Shown here: positions 7,199 through 15,001 of the stretch, in pieces
Layout: each line of letters begins with the position of its first letter
How positions within the stretch are numbered: the stretch's first letter is position 1
The notes under the pieces: model-generated
What the model was told of the DNA's origin: nothing
Databases searched by the model: none
The model's input: only the letters and a program-made list of their open reading frames with translations
Origin: Oscillospiraceae bacterium
Lineage (GTDB): Bacteria; Bacillota_A; Clostridia; Oscillospirales; Oscillospiraceae
Length of the DNA: 24,080 bases
NCBI GenBank assembly: GCA_017381835.1
Contig: JAFOBK010000210.1
Location: 1-24,080, forward strand
Direction: 5' to 3'
Position numbers and translations under genes: made by a program

Positions 7199-8587
7199 TT
7201 AAGTGTGAAGTTTGCGATGGTGATGCAGACCTGCGGCCATGATAAGCAGCGATGCGCCCACACCCGCAAACAGCGGGTCAAAGGGAAGCACCTTCCACAG
7301 ACCGAAGAGCAGTACCACCAGAGGGCCGGTGATCACCGATGCCATCGCATAGCGGGTAGAGATCTTGCCCGGCAGCCATAGGGCGCAGCTCAGGGGCAGG
7401 AATACCACAGCACCCCGCAGACCCATGGACATGAAAGTGAACTGCAGAATGATGTCACCCAGCGAACCGCAGGCCAGGAAACCGGCCACAGCCAGCACAA
7501 GGGCGATCATCAACTTGGAAAGCACAGCCTTGGCTTTCGGCTGACGGAAACGGGGGATCAGCTGTCCCCAAATGTCGTTGGTCAGCATGGTGGAGATACC
7601 CAGGGTGATACCGGCGCCGGTACCTACCACCGTGATGAACAGCGTGCCCAGGATGATACCGGCAGGGAGGGGCGGCAAATGGGCGGTGATGAAGGCAGTC
7701 AGAGCGGTCTTTGCGGTAACACCGGCATAGAGAGCCGCGTTGGCGCGCATATAAAGGCCAACCAGAATACCGCCGATACCGATGGGGGGAATCAGGAATG
7801 CGGAGATCAAAGCGCCGCCCACACCGTCTTTGTCGGTACGGCCGGAAAGAACGCCCTGGGCATAGGTTTGCGTGGTAATGACACCCAGCAGCACCGACAG
7901 ACAAGCACCGATATCGGTGCCCACGCCCCGGGAGAACAGATAGGTGAACCGAATTCCGTCAGGGTCAGGAATATTGCCAGCCATGGAAACAAAGGCGGGG
8001 AGGCCGCCTACCATGCCGAGCACCATCACGGCGCTGACGATCATGGTGATATAGATCAGGATCATCTTCACGATGCCTACAATTCCGGCACCTTTGGTGC
8101 CGCCGAAGATCACGTAGAGAATCATAAACACCACGGAAATGATCACCGCGGTCGCCAGGCTCATAGCAGGAAAAATTACGGCGAGCACCGCTGTGGCGGA
8201 GATCACCTGGGGAATGACATTGATAAAGGTACCCACGGAAGAAAGTACCGATACTGCCATGCCGACTTTCGAGCCATACTCGGAGCGGATAATGCCCACC
8301 AGAGTACTGCCGCCGGTGCGGCGCAGGGGCTTGGCATAGACAAGTGCCAAAATCAGGCAGGAGATACCGGCACCTAAAGTGTACCACCAGGCGGACATAC
8401 CGAACTGATAGGCCAGCTGGGCAGTGCCGATGGTAGAAGATCCGCCCACCAAAGTGCCGGTGATCACGCCGGCTACCACCGGCATGGGGTTGCGTTTATC
8501 TTTTTTTGCCCGGGTACCGGACCAAATGGAAAGACTGACAATGATCAGCAAGGTGACGGCCCATCCGAAATAAAGAAGTCCGTTCAT
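7199..8587 (-). CDS. Sodium:solute symporter family (SSS) transporter
   Basis: This 462-aa membrane protein has 12-13 hydrophobic segments. SSS-type features include GTLVGGSSTIGTAQLAYQFG (residues 44-63) near the N-terminus, LVYAKPLRRTGGSTLVG, a glycine-rich central region and GTGAGITLGISTMLTNDIWG in the region equivalent to the second sodium site. It should import an organic substrate with Na+. The start codon overlaps the stop of the ceramidase-like gene (ATGA), so it is the last gene of the madLM operon. The substrate is unknown; it is not a close PutP match, unlike the symporter at 23604. Confidence 0.85.
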   Translation of the reverse strand: MNGLLYFGWAVTLLIIVSLSIWSGTRAKKDKRNPMPVVAGVITGTLVGGSSTIGTAQLAYQFGMSAWWYTLGAGISCLILALVYAKPLRRTGGSTLVGIIRSEYGSKVGMAVSVLSSVGTFINVIPQVISATAVLAVIFPAMSLATAVIISVVFMILYVIFGGTKGAGIVGIVKMILIYITMIVSAVMVLGMVGGLPAFVSMAGNIPDPDGIRFTYLFSRGVGTDIGACLSVLLGVITTQTYAQGVLSGRTDKDGVGGALISAFLIPPIGIGGILVGLYMRANAALYAGVTAKTALTAFITAHLPPLPAGIILGTLFITVVGTGAGITLGISTMLTNDIWGQLIPRFRQPKAKAVLSKLMIALVLAVAGFLACGSLGDIILQFTFMSMGLRGAVVFLPLSCALWLPGKISTRYAMASVITGPLVVLLFGLWKVLPFDPLFAGVGASLLIMAAGLHHHRKLHT

Positions 8588-9927
8588 TTCCTCAGATCCT
8601 CAAGGAGAGACAAACCGGCATCAATGATCAACTCAGCAACACCGGCCTTGAAGTTAGAGCTTCCTGCTTCATAGCCGCCTTCCTCGTAACACTCCAGCAT
8701 GGGGAAGTAACCTTCCTTTGCGTTGGTGTTGCAGGTGGGCAGCACCAGATCAAAACCTTCTGCTTCTTTCAGCGCCCGACCCACACCGGTGAAAGGCTCG
8801 CCTGGTATGCCAAACATGGCCACAGGGCCAATGGCGATGGCGCTCAGCGGCATCCGGAAACTGTCGGGGCCGTTTTCCAGCCTTACCATTCTGGCAGCTC
8901 TTGCCACCACAGTGGTCAGCATCATACCGGAGTAGGGAAGCTCTGCGTCCCGACCGGCAATGTGCAGATCATTGATCCGCTTGGCTTCGGGAAGCTCGCT
9001 GGGATCGGGCAGATTGGCAGGGACATCGATGAATTTTTGCGCAAATCGGATGGAATCCACATCCACATACTTTACCTTGTCAAAGGCCTGCAGTACGCCG
9101 CCGGCAACCACTCGACCCATATAACGGGCGTGCTTGTAGCCACGGGCAACATCGTCAAAGTCCATGAACATGTCATTTAAGTAACCGCCCCTGGGATGGA
9201 CATTTACATGGTTCACATCACCCTGTGCGCCATTAAAAAACAGACACTTAGTGTTGTCCAATGCTTTTTCTACTGTTTGGCGCAGAAAACCGGGCCAGTC
9301 GGCGGAGATTTTGCAGCCGCCTACCACGTCGGGATGGTTGCCGAAGTTAACCAGCACCAGGCTGTCATTTTCCCGGTCAAAGCGCAGTACGTTCACCCGC
9401 TCGTCCACATCGCCGATAGGATGCAGAATGTCCGGGTTATCTACACCGGGATTGGTGCGCACAGATCCGTCCTTCATGCGAAAACGCCGCACAAAGGCAA
9501 TATTAGGCGCATCGCCAATACCATAACCCATCGTGGCAGGCTTCAGATCATCAATGGCCAACTTGGCAGCATCTGCAAACTTCCGCTTAACAAGCTGTGC
9601 ATACTCAATCTCCAAAGGCTCTGTGGGGTTATAGTTCAAAAATGGGCCAGTATGGGTGTGGGTGGAATGGATGTAAACAGCTTCCCGGGGAAGACCGGTT
9701 ACATGACAGACCTGGTCTATCATGGGGTTTAATACTTCCTTCACGATGCCGCAGTGGTCAATACTCATGAAGACCACTTTGGTGTCGCCGCAGGCCAACG
9801 CCAGGGCGTTGATCTGTAAAGGGTCCAACACACCGTCTGCAAAACGGGGAACATAGTAACCGGCCATACCAATGCCCAGCATGGGGGTCACATCTACACG
9901 GCTGAAACCGGCTTGCAATGTGTTCAT
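8584..9927 (-). CDS. Neutral/alkaline ceramidase-like protein (N-terminal domain family)
   Basis: This 447-aa protein matches the N-terminal catalytic region of neutral/alkaline non-lysosomal ceramidases: AGFSRVDVTP at the start, HSTHTHTGP (87-95), NFGNHPD (His198), GAQGDVNHVN (233-242) and GIPGEPF. The His residues of the zinc site appear conserved. The nucleophile motif of true ceramidases is GDVSPN; here it reads GDVNHV, so Asn239 replaces the serine. There is no signal peptide and no C-terminal Ig-like domain, so a cytoplasmic zinc hydrolase with a different substrate is likely. The ATG at 9927 has AGGAGG 8 nt upstream. It is the third gene of the operon. Confidence 0.8.
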   Translation of the reverse strand: MNTLQAGFSRVDVTPMLGIGMAGYYVPRFADGVLDPLQINALALACGDTKVVFMSIDHCGIVKEVLNPMIDQVCHVTGLPREAVYIHSTHTHTGPFLNYNPTEPLEIEYAQLVKRKFADAAKLAIDDLKPATMGYGIGDAPNIAFVRRFRMKDGSVRTNPGVDNPDILHPIGDVDERVNVLRFDRENDSLVLVNFGNHPDVVGGCKISADWPGFLRQTVEKALDNTKCLFFNGAQGDVNHVNVHPRGGYLNDMFMDFDDVARGYKHARYMGRVVAGGVLQAFDKVKYVDVDSIRFAQKFIDVPANLPDPSELPEAKRINDLHIAGRDAELPYSGMMLTTVVARAARMVRLENGPDSFRMPLSAIAIGPVAMFGIPGEPFTGVGRALKEAEGFDLVLPTCNTNAKEGYFPMLECYEEGGYEAGSSNFKAGVAELIIDAGLSLLEDLRK

Positions 9928-9939
9928 AAAGGATACCTC

Positions 9940-10698
9940 CTAAAAGAAAAGATTGATGATTCCGTACAGAAGGGAAGGACACAGCAGACAACCGGTGCCG
10001 GAGTAGAAGGTGGCAACCATAGTGCCGTAGGGAACCAGTTCCGGTTTGGTGGCGGCAAGACCGGCGGATACACCGCTGGTGGAACCCACCAGACCGCCGA
10101 AAATCATAGCCATTTTGGGACTGGTCAGACCGATCTTTTTGGCAACCAGCGGGGTGAAAACCATAATGAACACGGTTTTTACCAGGCCGACTGTTACGGA
10201 AAGGGCCAGCACTTCCGAGGCTGCGCCCAAAGCAGTACCGGTGATGGGGCCCACTACAAAGGTGACCGCACCGGCGGCGATGGTGGTGATGCTGACGGCA
10301 TCGGTATAACCAAAACCGATTGCCACGATAGCGCCAATCATAAAGGCGGAGATAACGCCCACCAGCAAAGAGATAGGACAGGCCCAGCCGCATTTTTTCA
10401 CTTCCTGGATACTGGCGCCAAAAGAAGAGGCGATGATGGTGAAATCCCGCAGGGCGCTGCCGCCCAGGATCCCAAGACCACCAAAGGCCACCAAATCGGC
10501 CATACCTTTTTCTCCGCCGGTGACAGCGCCGCCCACATAGGCCAGCACAAGACCAAAGAAAATCGCGATGGCAGACGGATGCAGACGGCCCCTGGTCAGC
10601 TTATCGGAAATGATGTTGGAGATCAGAATGATGATACCGGAAAAGAGAAACGCAGTGACGATACTGCCGGCACCTAAAAACTTACTGATATCAGGCAT
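9940..10698 (-). CDS. madM: Malonate transporter subunit MadM-like
   Basis: This 252-aa, highly hydrophobic protein matches MadM in length and pattern (GRLHPSAIAIFFGLVLAYVGG, GGLGILGGSALRDF, GGLVGSTSGVSAGL). MadM and MadL together form a sodium-dependent malonate carrier in Malonomonas. Its ATG overlaps the end of madL by 8 nt, preceded by GAGGG. Usual partners are malonate decarboxylase genes; none occur here, so the substrate may be malonate or another small carboxylate. Confidence 0.85.
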   Translation of the reverse strand: MPDISKFLGAGSIVTAFLFSGIIILISNIISDKLTRGRLHPSAIAIFFGLVLAYVGGAVTGGEKGMADLVAFGGLGILGGSALRDFTIIASSFGASIQEVKKCGWACPISLLVGVISAFMIGAIVAIGFGYTDAVSITTIAAGAVTFVVGPITGTALGAASEVLALSVTVGLVKTVFIMVFTPLVAKKIGLTSPKMAMIFGGLVGSTSGVSAGLAATKPELVPYGTMVATFYSGTGCLLCPSLLYGIINLFF

Positions 10699-11059
10699 TT
10701 TTCACCCTCCTTTCCTCACGCTTGTGGAGAATGTAGAGCAGAAGGAAGGGGAATACCACCGCTGCGGCACCGCCCACAATGGCCACCATACCACTGTTGA
10801 GCATCCGGTAGACATTCTGAGAGGCAGCCATGGCCACCACCACAGGCATATACATCTTCTTCCAGAAATTCATGCCTTGGGTAAAGTCCTGCTTTTTGGC
10901 AAAGGGAAACCATTTGCAATTATTCACAAACAGCAGCAACAGAATTGCAAATCCTACACCGCCCACATCGGCGTTGATGCCGACCAAAGCACCAAAGCAG
11001 GTTCCAATGTATTTGCCCAGCAGCATACATAGTGCCAGGGTGACTAAACTGTAAATCAT
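10691..11059 (-). CDS. madL: Malonate transporter subunit MadL-like
   Basis: This 122-aa membrane protein has four hydrophobic segments and matches MadL (MLLGKYIGTCFGALVGINADVGGVGFAILLLL in two family blocks; NVYRMLNSGMVAIVGG). It is the first gene of a four-gene operon with madM, the ceramidase-like gene and an SSS symporter. AGGGAG lies about 12 nt before the start at 11059, somewhat long. A consensus-like promoter lies upstream at 11107-11135. Confidence 0.85.
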   Translation of the reverse strand: MIYSLVTLALCMLLGKYIGTCFGALVGINADVGGVGFAILLLLFVNNCKWFPFAKKQDFTQGMNFWKKMYMPVVVAMAASQNVYRMLNSGMVAIVGGAAAVVFPFLLLYILHKREERRVKNA

Positions 11060-11106
11060 AGCATTATGACTCCCTATGACCGTAGAATAAGTTTTTACTT
11101 ACCATA

Positions 11107-11135
11107 ACTATAGCAGGTATGGGTTGCGATGTCCA
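11107..11135 (-). promoter_or_regulatory. Promoter of the madLM operon with inverted repeat over the -10
   Basis: On the minus strand TGGACA (11135-11130), a 17-nt spacer and TATAGT (11112-11107) form a good sigma-A promoter. CCATA at 11102-11106 and TATGG at 11118-11122 form an inverted repeat flanking the -10 box, a possible repressor site. Confidence 0.65.
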
Positions 11136-11193
11136 TGGAATGGGCAGACAAAAAGTGAAAAAATATGACCGAAAAACCCAGATTTACACCCAT

Positions 11194-11226
11194 AGAAAAA
11201 ACCGGCCTTTCCGAAGAAAGGCCGGT
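11194..11226 (-). terminator. Intrinsic terminator of the epimerase-rpiR operon
   Basis: An 11-bp perfect GC-rich stem (11216-11226 with 11201-11211) is closed by a UUCG tetraloop when read on the minus strand, followed by six T residues. It lies 8 nt past the rpiR stop. Confidence 0.9.
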
Positions 11227-11234
11227 ATAAAGCG

Positions 11235-12086
11235 TTAGACGTGCATTTCCGCCAGCGCGGCACCGATTTGGAAGCGGTTGGCTTCGCAGGCTTCCCGATT
11301 GCGGTGGCAGTATTCCTGGAACAGGAAATCAATGACAACCAGCTGGGCGATTTTCGCAGGCACAGAACCGAATTGGTAGGGACCTTCGTTGGAACCGCAG
11401 CAGAGTACCACATCAGCCAATTTTGCAGCCGGAGATTTCCGGAAGCGGGTCACCAAAATGGTTTTCACTCCGTGATTCTTAGCCAGTTCCAGCATTTCAA
11501 TACCGCTGGTGGTGGCGCCGGAGTAAGAGAACAGGAAGATGATGTCATCCTTGTTCATGGTAGCGATAGTGGAAATTTGGGTGTGGGTATCTGCAACCGC
11601 AAAGAATTTACCGGTGACGGTGGAGAACAGATTGGCGCATTCATGGGCCAAAATCATGGAACTGCCGGAACCGAAACACATGATCCGCTGGGCCTTCTCA
11701 ATCAATGACACAGCATTGGTGATCTGGGCGGGCTGCAGCAACTGCATGGTTTGTTCCACAGCTTCGTGGGCAAGGCGAACCACTTCCTGACTGCGGCCCA
11801 TAACGCTGTCGCTGTCATGTTGCTCAGTCTGCAGCATACGGGCAGGTGCCGTATGCTGTGCCAGTTCCAGCTTAAAGGCATTGAAGCCTTTTAATTTCAA
11901 ACTGCGGCAAAAACGGGAGATGGTGGCATCTGCCACACCGCACTCATCCGCCAGCTGGGTGATGGACATGAACTGGATCTGATCATGCTGCGCAAGCACA
12001 TAATCGGCCACTTTTTTCTCAGCTGCAGGCAGCTGATAATAAGAGGCGTGAATTCTCTCAATGATATTGTGCTGTTGCGCGTCCAT
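11235..12086 (-). CDS. RpiR/MurR family transcriptional regulator
   Basis: This 283-aa protein has an N-terminal HTH_6 domain (helix-turn-helix near 41-62, SITQLADECGVADATISRFC) and a C-terminal SIS sugar-phosphate-binding domain (about 125-260; CFGSGSSMILAHE, LFSYSGATTSGIEMLELA). RpiR regulators sense phosphosugars and often control amino-sugar or sialic-acid loci. The ATG at 12086 has AAGGAG upstream. It follows the epimerase gene by 24 nt in the same operon, so the sialic-acid operon and perhaps the madLM operon are its likely targets. Confidence 0.92.
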   Translation of the reverse strand: MDAQQHNIIERIHASYYQLPAAEKKVADYVLAQHDQIQFMSITQLADECGVADATISRFCRSLKLKGFNAFKLELAQHTAPARMLQTEQHDSDSVMGRSQEVVRLAHEAVEQTMQLLQPAQITNAVSLIEKAQRIMCFGSGSSMILAHECANLFSTVTGKFFAVADTHTQISTIATMNKDDIIFLFSYSGATTSGIEMLELAKNHGVKTILVTRFRKSPAAKLADVVLCCGSNEGPYQFGSVPAKIAQLVVIDFLFQEYCHRNREACEANRFQIGAALAEMHV

Positions 12087-12110
12087 AGTCTGTCTCCTTA
12101 AATTTAAATA

Positions 12111-13301
12111 TTATTCACCCAGAACTTCGCCCATCATCTGGTCAACCAGAATCAGGCAGCGGGGTACATGGAAGGGACCCTTGAAGGTGCTGCCCTTACA
12201 TGCGGGCTGGGTGGGCTTGCCGTCGCGGCGCAGGTAGCCATACCACTCGCCGTACTCGTCAGCAAAGTAAGTCTTGCAGTAATCGAGAATCTGATAGAAG
12301 ATATCCAGGTACTTCTCGTCCTTGGTGTCGCGGTAGATCATCATGGAAGCGATCAGTGCCTCGTTGTGGGGCCACCACAGCTTCATATCATGCTCGTAAG
12401 CTTCGGGAGGATTGCCCAGGCAGTCCATAAAGTACAGGATGCCGCCGTATTCCTTATCCCAACCTGCGTTGAAGGCCATATCGAAGACCTCGATTGCCTT
12501 TGCGTGCAGTTCCTTGTCGCCGATGTCGTTGGCGTAATCCATCAGGAACCATGCGCACTCGATGTCATGGCCGGGGTTCACCATACGGCCTTCGGTCACA
12601 TCCAGGCGGGCAGTGCCGTCGGGAGCAACAGTTTCCAGGGTGCAGCCCAGTTCGGGCTTGACATGATAATTGAAGATGTCAGCAACACATTCCTTGGCGC
12701 GCTCGTCATAGACATGCTTCATTTCGGGGTCGACGCGCTTCATAACGCCGGTAACATTCAGAATGATCATGGGGATGCCCAGACCTCTGCCGGGACGGGT
12801 GGATTTGGGACCCATGCCGGTGGGATCTGCCATGCCATGGTTCAGATTCCAGTACATGTCATAAGCGCGGCGGGCACGCTCCAGGTGCTCACGCTCGCCG
12901 GTGATGCCGTAGTACTCGGCGTTAGCGATGCAGTAGAATGCTTCGGAGAAGCAGTAACGGCGCTGACGCAGGGGAGTGCCGTCAGCTTCTACGGTAAAGT
13001 ACAGACGGCCGTCGGCATCGTGGTTGACGCAGTGCTCTTCCAGGAAGTCGATGCAGCTCTTGGAGAACTTCAGCCAATCCTCGCGGACACCGTAAATCTT
13101 GCACAGGTATGCATAGGTCCAGCCGCAGCGGCCCTGCATCCAAACGCTCTTGTCGGTAGAGTAGACCTGACCGCCACGGTCCAGGCAGGTGGTGACACCG
13201 CCGTAGGTGTGGTCCATGCCGTTGGTCAGCCAGAAATCGGCAACACCGGCCAGCTGATTGCGGATCCACTGACGCTCAGCTAAAAACTTCTTACGATCCA
13301 T
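12111..13301 (-). CDS. N-acylglucosamine 2-epimerase (AGE/renin-binding-protein family)
   Basis: This 396-aa cytoplasmic enzyme interconverts ManNAc and GlcNAc. Family signatures are strong: WMQGR (54-58), NPGHDIECAWFL (His245), KLWWPHNEAL (His312) and FKGPFHVPRCL (His378). The WWPH-E and FHVPRC motifs match animal renin-binding protein/GlcNAc 2-epimerase rather than cellobiose epimerases. The start has AGGAGG 7 nt upstream. Codon use is strongly biased, as in the transporter and lyase genes, indicating high expression. With the lyase at 18494 it gives the route sialic acid to ManNAc to GlcNAc. It shares an operon with rpiR. Confidence 0.92.
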   Translation of the reverse strand: MDRKKFLAERQWIRNQLAGVADFWLTNGMDHTYGGVTTCLDRGGQVYSTDKSVWMQGRCGWTYAYLCKIYGVREDWLKFSKSCIDFLEEHCVNHDADGRLYFTVEADGTPLRQRRYCFSEAFYCIANAEYYGITGEREHLERARRAYDMYWNLNHGMADPTGMGPKSTRPGRGLGIPMIILNVTGVMKRVDPEMKHVYDERAKECVADIFNYHVKPELGCTLETVAPDGTARLDVTEGRMVNPGHDIECAWFLMDYANDIGDKELHAKAIEVFDMAFNAGWDKEYGGILYFMDCLGNPPEAYEHDMKLWWPHNEALIASMMIYRDTKDEKYLDIFYQILDYCKTYFADEYGEWYGYLRRDGKPTQPACKGSTFKGPFHVPRCLILVDQMMGEVLGE

Positions 13302-13332
13302 AAATAATCCTCCTAATTGATGCTATGTAGTA

Positions 13333-13361
13333 AATATATCATTGATCTTTGTTGATTACAA
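13333..13361 (-). promoter_or_regulatory. Promoter of the epimerase-rpiR operon
   Basis: On the minus strand TTGTAA (13361-13356), a 17-nt spacer and TATATT (13338-13333) precede the epimerase start by about 30 nt. It is divergent from the promoter at 13385-13413. Confidence 0.65.
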
Positions 13362-13384
13362 GAAACAGATGTTGAGAAATACTG

Positions 13385-13413
13385 CTGACAGCTCCCGAAA
13401 ACTGTGATACAAT
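13385..13413 (+). promoter_or_regulatory. Extended -10 promoter of the YesL-like gene
   Basis: CTGACA (13385-13390), 17 nt and TACAAT (13408-13413) with a TG one base upstream of the -10 form a strong sigma-A promoter, 28 nt before the start codon. Confidence 0.75.
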
Positions 13414-13440
13414 ACAGGAAACTGATTGGGAGGTCCTGCT

Positions 13441-14067
13441 ATGTTTCGAAATCTCTTAAAGCCGGATAGTGCGCTGATGATCACCATGACCAGAATCACA
13501 GACTGCATTTTTCTGAGTTTGTTCTGGCTGCTGTGCTGTATTCCTGTTGTGACGATGGGTGCATCCTTCGCGGCTCTTTACGATGCTTCTTACCGGACCT
13601 TCCGGCAAAACGAGCGCAACTCCTGGCAACGCTTTTTCGGCGTATTCCGGGAAAACTGGAAAGCCGGTATTGTGCCGTCTGTCGTATTTCTGGCAGCAGG
13701 CTGGGGTCTTCTCAAGGGAACAATTGTGCTGTGGAATCTGGCTGTAGCAGGGACTATGTCCTGGATGCTGTTTGCTGCGCTGGCATTTGTTGCCGTGGTG
13801 CTGCTGGGCATGCTCAGTATCCTGTTTCCGATCCTGTCCCGGTTTGAGAACAGCTTAGGCGCGCTACTGAAAAATACGGTGTTCCTGGCAATGGCCAATC
13901 TTCCCAGAACAGCGGTGCTGGGCGCTATCAATGCGGTAACAGTATTTCTCTGCGCCCGACTGGTGGTGCCTCTGTTCTTCCTGCCTTCTTTGGTAGCGCT
14001 CTTCGGCAGCTTCGCCATCGAGCCGATGTTCCGTCCCTTTATGAATGATGAAAATGCTGCCGAATAG
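13441..14067 (+). CDS. YesL family (DUF624) membrane protein
   Basis: This 208-aa protein has about five membrane segments and matches DUF624/YesL: an N-terminal region with SLFWLLCCIPVVTMG and an amphipathic YDASYRTFRQNE stretch. YesL proteins are commonly encoded beside CUT1 sugar ABC transporters; their biochemical role is unsettled. The ATG at 13441 has GGGAGG 8 nt upstream; an earlier in-frame start would remove the RBS. It is monocistronic, diverging from the epimerase operon. Confidence 0.85.
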   Translation: MFRNLLKPDSALMITMTRITDCIFLSLFWLLCCIPVVTMGASFAALYDASYRTFRQNERNSWQRFFGVFRENWKAGIVPSVVFLAAGWGLLKGTIVLWNLAVAGTMSWMLFAALAFVAVVLLGMLSILFPILSRFENSLGALLKNTVFLAMANLPRTAVLGAINAVTVFLCARLVVPLFFLPSLVALFGSFAIEPMFRPFMNDENAAE

Positions 14068-14077
14068 GCGGCATTTT
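14055..14077. terminator. Short convergent terminator
   Basis: TGCCG (14058-14062) pairs with CGGCA (14069-14073), with flanking A and T runs on both sides. It overlaps the end of the YesL gene and separates it from the converging SGNH hydrolase gene. The stem is only 5 bp, so efficiency is uncertain. Confidence 0.5.
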
Positions 14078-14736
14078 TATTTTAGCAATTCAGGGATTTT
14101 CTCTGCCAGTACCTTGGCCATGGTTTCGTGACCCTTGTTGGTCAGATGCATGCAGTCAATATTGTTGAATTCACAACCCAGTTCCTGGGCATCCAGGAAA
14201 TGACAGCCGATCAGATCGCACTGCTGCTTGTAATATTTGGCCAGCTCCCGGGATTTCTCGATGCACTCGCGGCCCATAGTAGGACCGACTTCGCTCAGAA
14301 TCATGCCTTCGCCGATATGGGGAGGTGCGATTACCAGAACATTGGGCTTGTTGGGACCCCAGCATTCGGTGGCCATTGCCTTCTTTACCAGTCTGCCCAT
14401 GCCGATGGCAACGCAAGCGGCGCTGGAGGCAAAGCGTTCTTTCACGTCATTGGTGCCCAACATAATTACCAGCAGATCCACAAATTCGTGGCTTTTCAGG
14501 CAGGGGGTGATATAGGTAATGCCGCTTAAGCCCTCATGGATGGGGTCGTCAAAGCAGGTGGTGCGGCCGGACAGACCCTCTTCCGTTACCAAATATTCTT
14601 CGCCCAGCAGAGTCTGCAGGCGGCGGGTCCAGCGTTCATTTTCATTAAAGCGGATGCCGTGGTCAGCGCAGTCGGCAGGATCGGCGCAATAGCCGTGGGT
14701 GTTGGAGTCACCGAAACAAACGATGTGTTTTTTCAT
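14077..14736 (-). CDS. SGNH/GDSL-family hydrolase (esterase-like)
   Basis: This 219-aa protein has all four SGNH blocks: FGDSNTHG with Ser11, GLSG, GTND, and the C-terminal DCMH with the catalytic Asp and His. It resembles the arylesterase/acylhydrolase group and lacks a signal peptide, so it acts inside the cell. Near a sialic-acid locus it may be a sialate O-acetylesterase or another sugar deacetylase; that is inference from context. GGAGG lies about 10 nt before its start. Confidence 0.85.
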   Translation of the reverse strand: MKKHIVCFGDSNTHGYCADPADCADHGIRFNENERWTRRLQTLLGEEYLVTEEGLSGRTTCFDDPIHEGLSGITYITPCLKSHEFVDLLVIMLGTNDVKERFASSAACVAIGMGRLVKKAMATECWGPNKPNVLVIAPPHIGEGMILSEVGPTMGRECIEKSRELAKYYKQQCDLIGCHFLDAQELGCEFNNIDCMHLTNKGHETMAKVLAEKIPELLK

Positions 14737-14764
14737 AGAGTATAACCCTCCTTTTTATATACAT

Positions 14765-14792
14765 AGAATACCATTTTTTAGAAGCCAGTCAA
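14765..14792 (-). promoter_or_regulatory. Putative promoter of the SGNH hydrolase gene
   Basis: On the minus strand TTGACT (14792-14787), 16 nt and TATTCT (14770-14765) lie about 30 nt before the start codon. Confidence 0.5.
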
Positions 14793-14871
14793 GAGTATCG
14801 GCGCACTTTCGGCAAAATGCAAAAAAGGGAAAGGCCGTTTTTGTGCGAGTTGGAACGGATTTTCTGTTTCG

Positions 14872-14894
14872 TAATATTTCGGAAAATTATTTTC
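14872..14894. promoter_or_regulatory. Overlapping palindromes upstream of the sialic-acid operon promoter
   Basis: TAATATTTCGGAAAATTA (14872-14889) is an 18-nt palindrome with 8 of 9 pairs, and GAAAATTATTTTC (14882-14894) is a perfect 13-nt palindrome. Both lie just upstream of the -35 box at 14904. They are candidate operators, possibly for the RpiR regulator. Confidence 0.5.
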
Positions 14895-14903
14895 AAAAAT
14901 TCG

Positions 14904-14932
14904 TTGACAAAGCGAAAATGATGCTGTAATAT
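14904..14932 (+). promoter_or_regulatory. Sigma-A promoter of the sialic-acid ABC operon
   Basis: TTGACA (14904-14909), a 17-nt spacer and TAATAT (14927-14932) predict a start near 14939 and a leader of about 60 nt. The leader carries a perfect 6-bp inverted repeat, ATCCGC/GCGGAT (14950-14955 and 14961-14966). Confidence 0.85.
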
Positions 14933-15001
14933 TTTGGTTAGAAAGCATAATCCGCAGTGTGCGGATGTGCCCAAAATTTATTATTTTAGGAGAGTACAAT
15001 T

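Noticed and set aside
7679..8377. 232-codon open frame on the plus strand opposite the SSS symporter gene
   Set aside because: His/Gly/Asp-rich complement of a membrane-protein gene; no hydrophobic or domain pattern of its own.
9913..10677. 254-codon open frame on the plus strand opposite madM
   Set aside because: Gly/Thr/Asp-rich antisense of a hydrophobic gene, crossing the gene boundary without RBS.
12168..13283. Long open frame (371 codons) on the plus strand, opposite the epimerase gene
   Set aside because: It is the complement of a strongly codon-biased gene; avoidance of certain codons leaves the antisense frame open. The translation has no coherent domain and no RBS.
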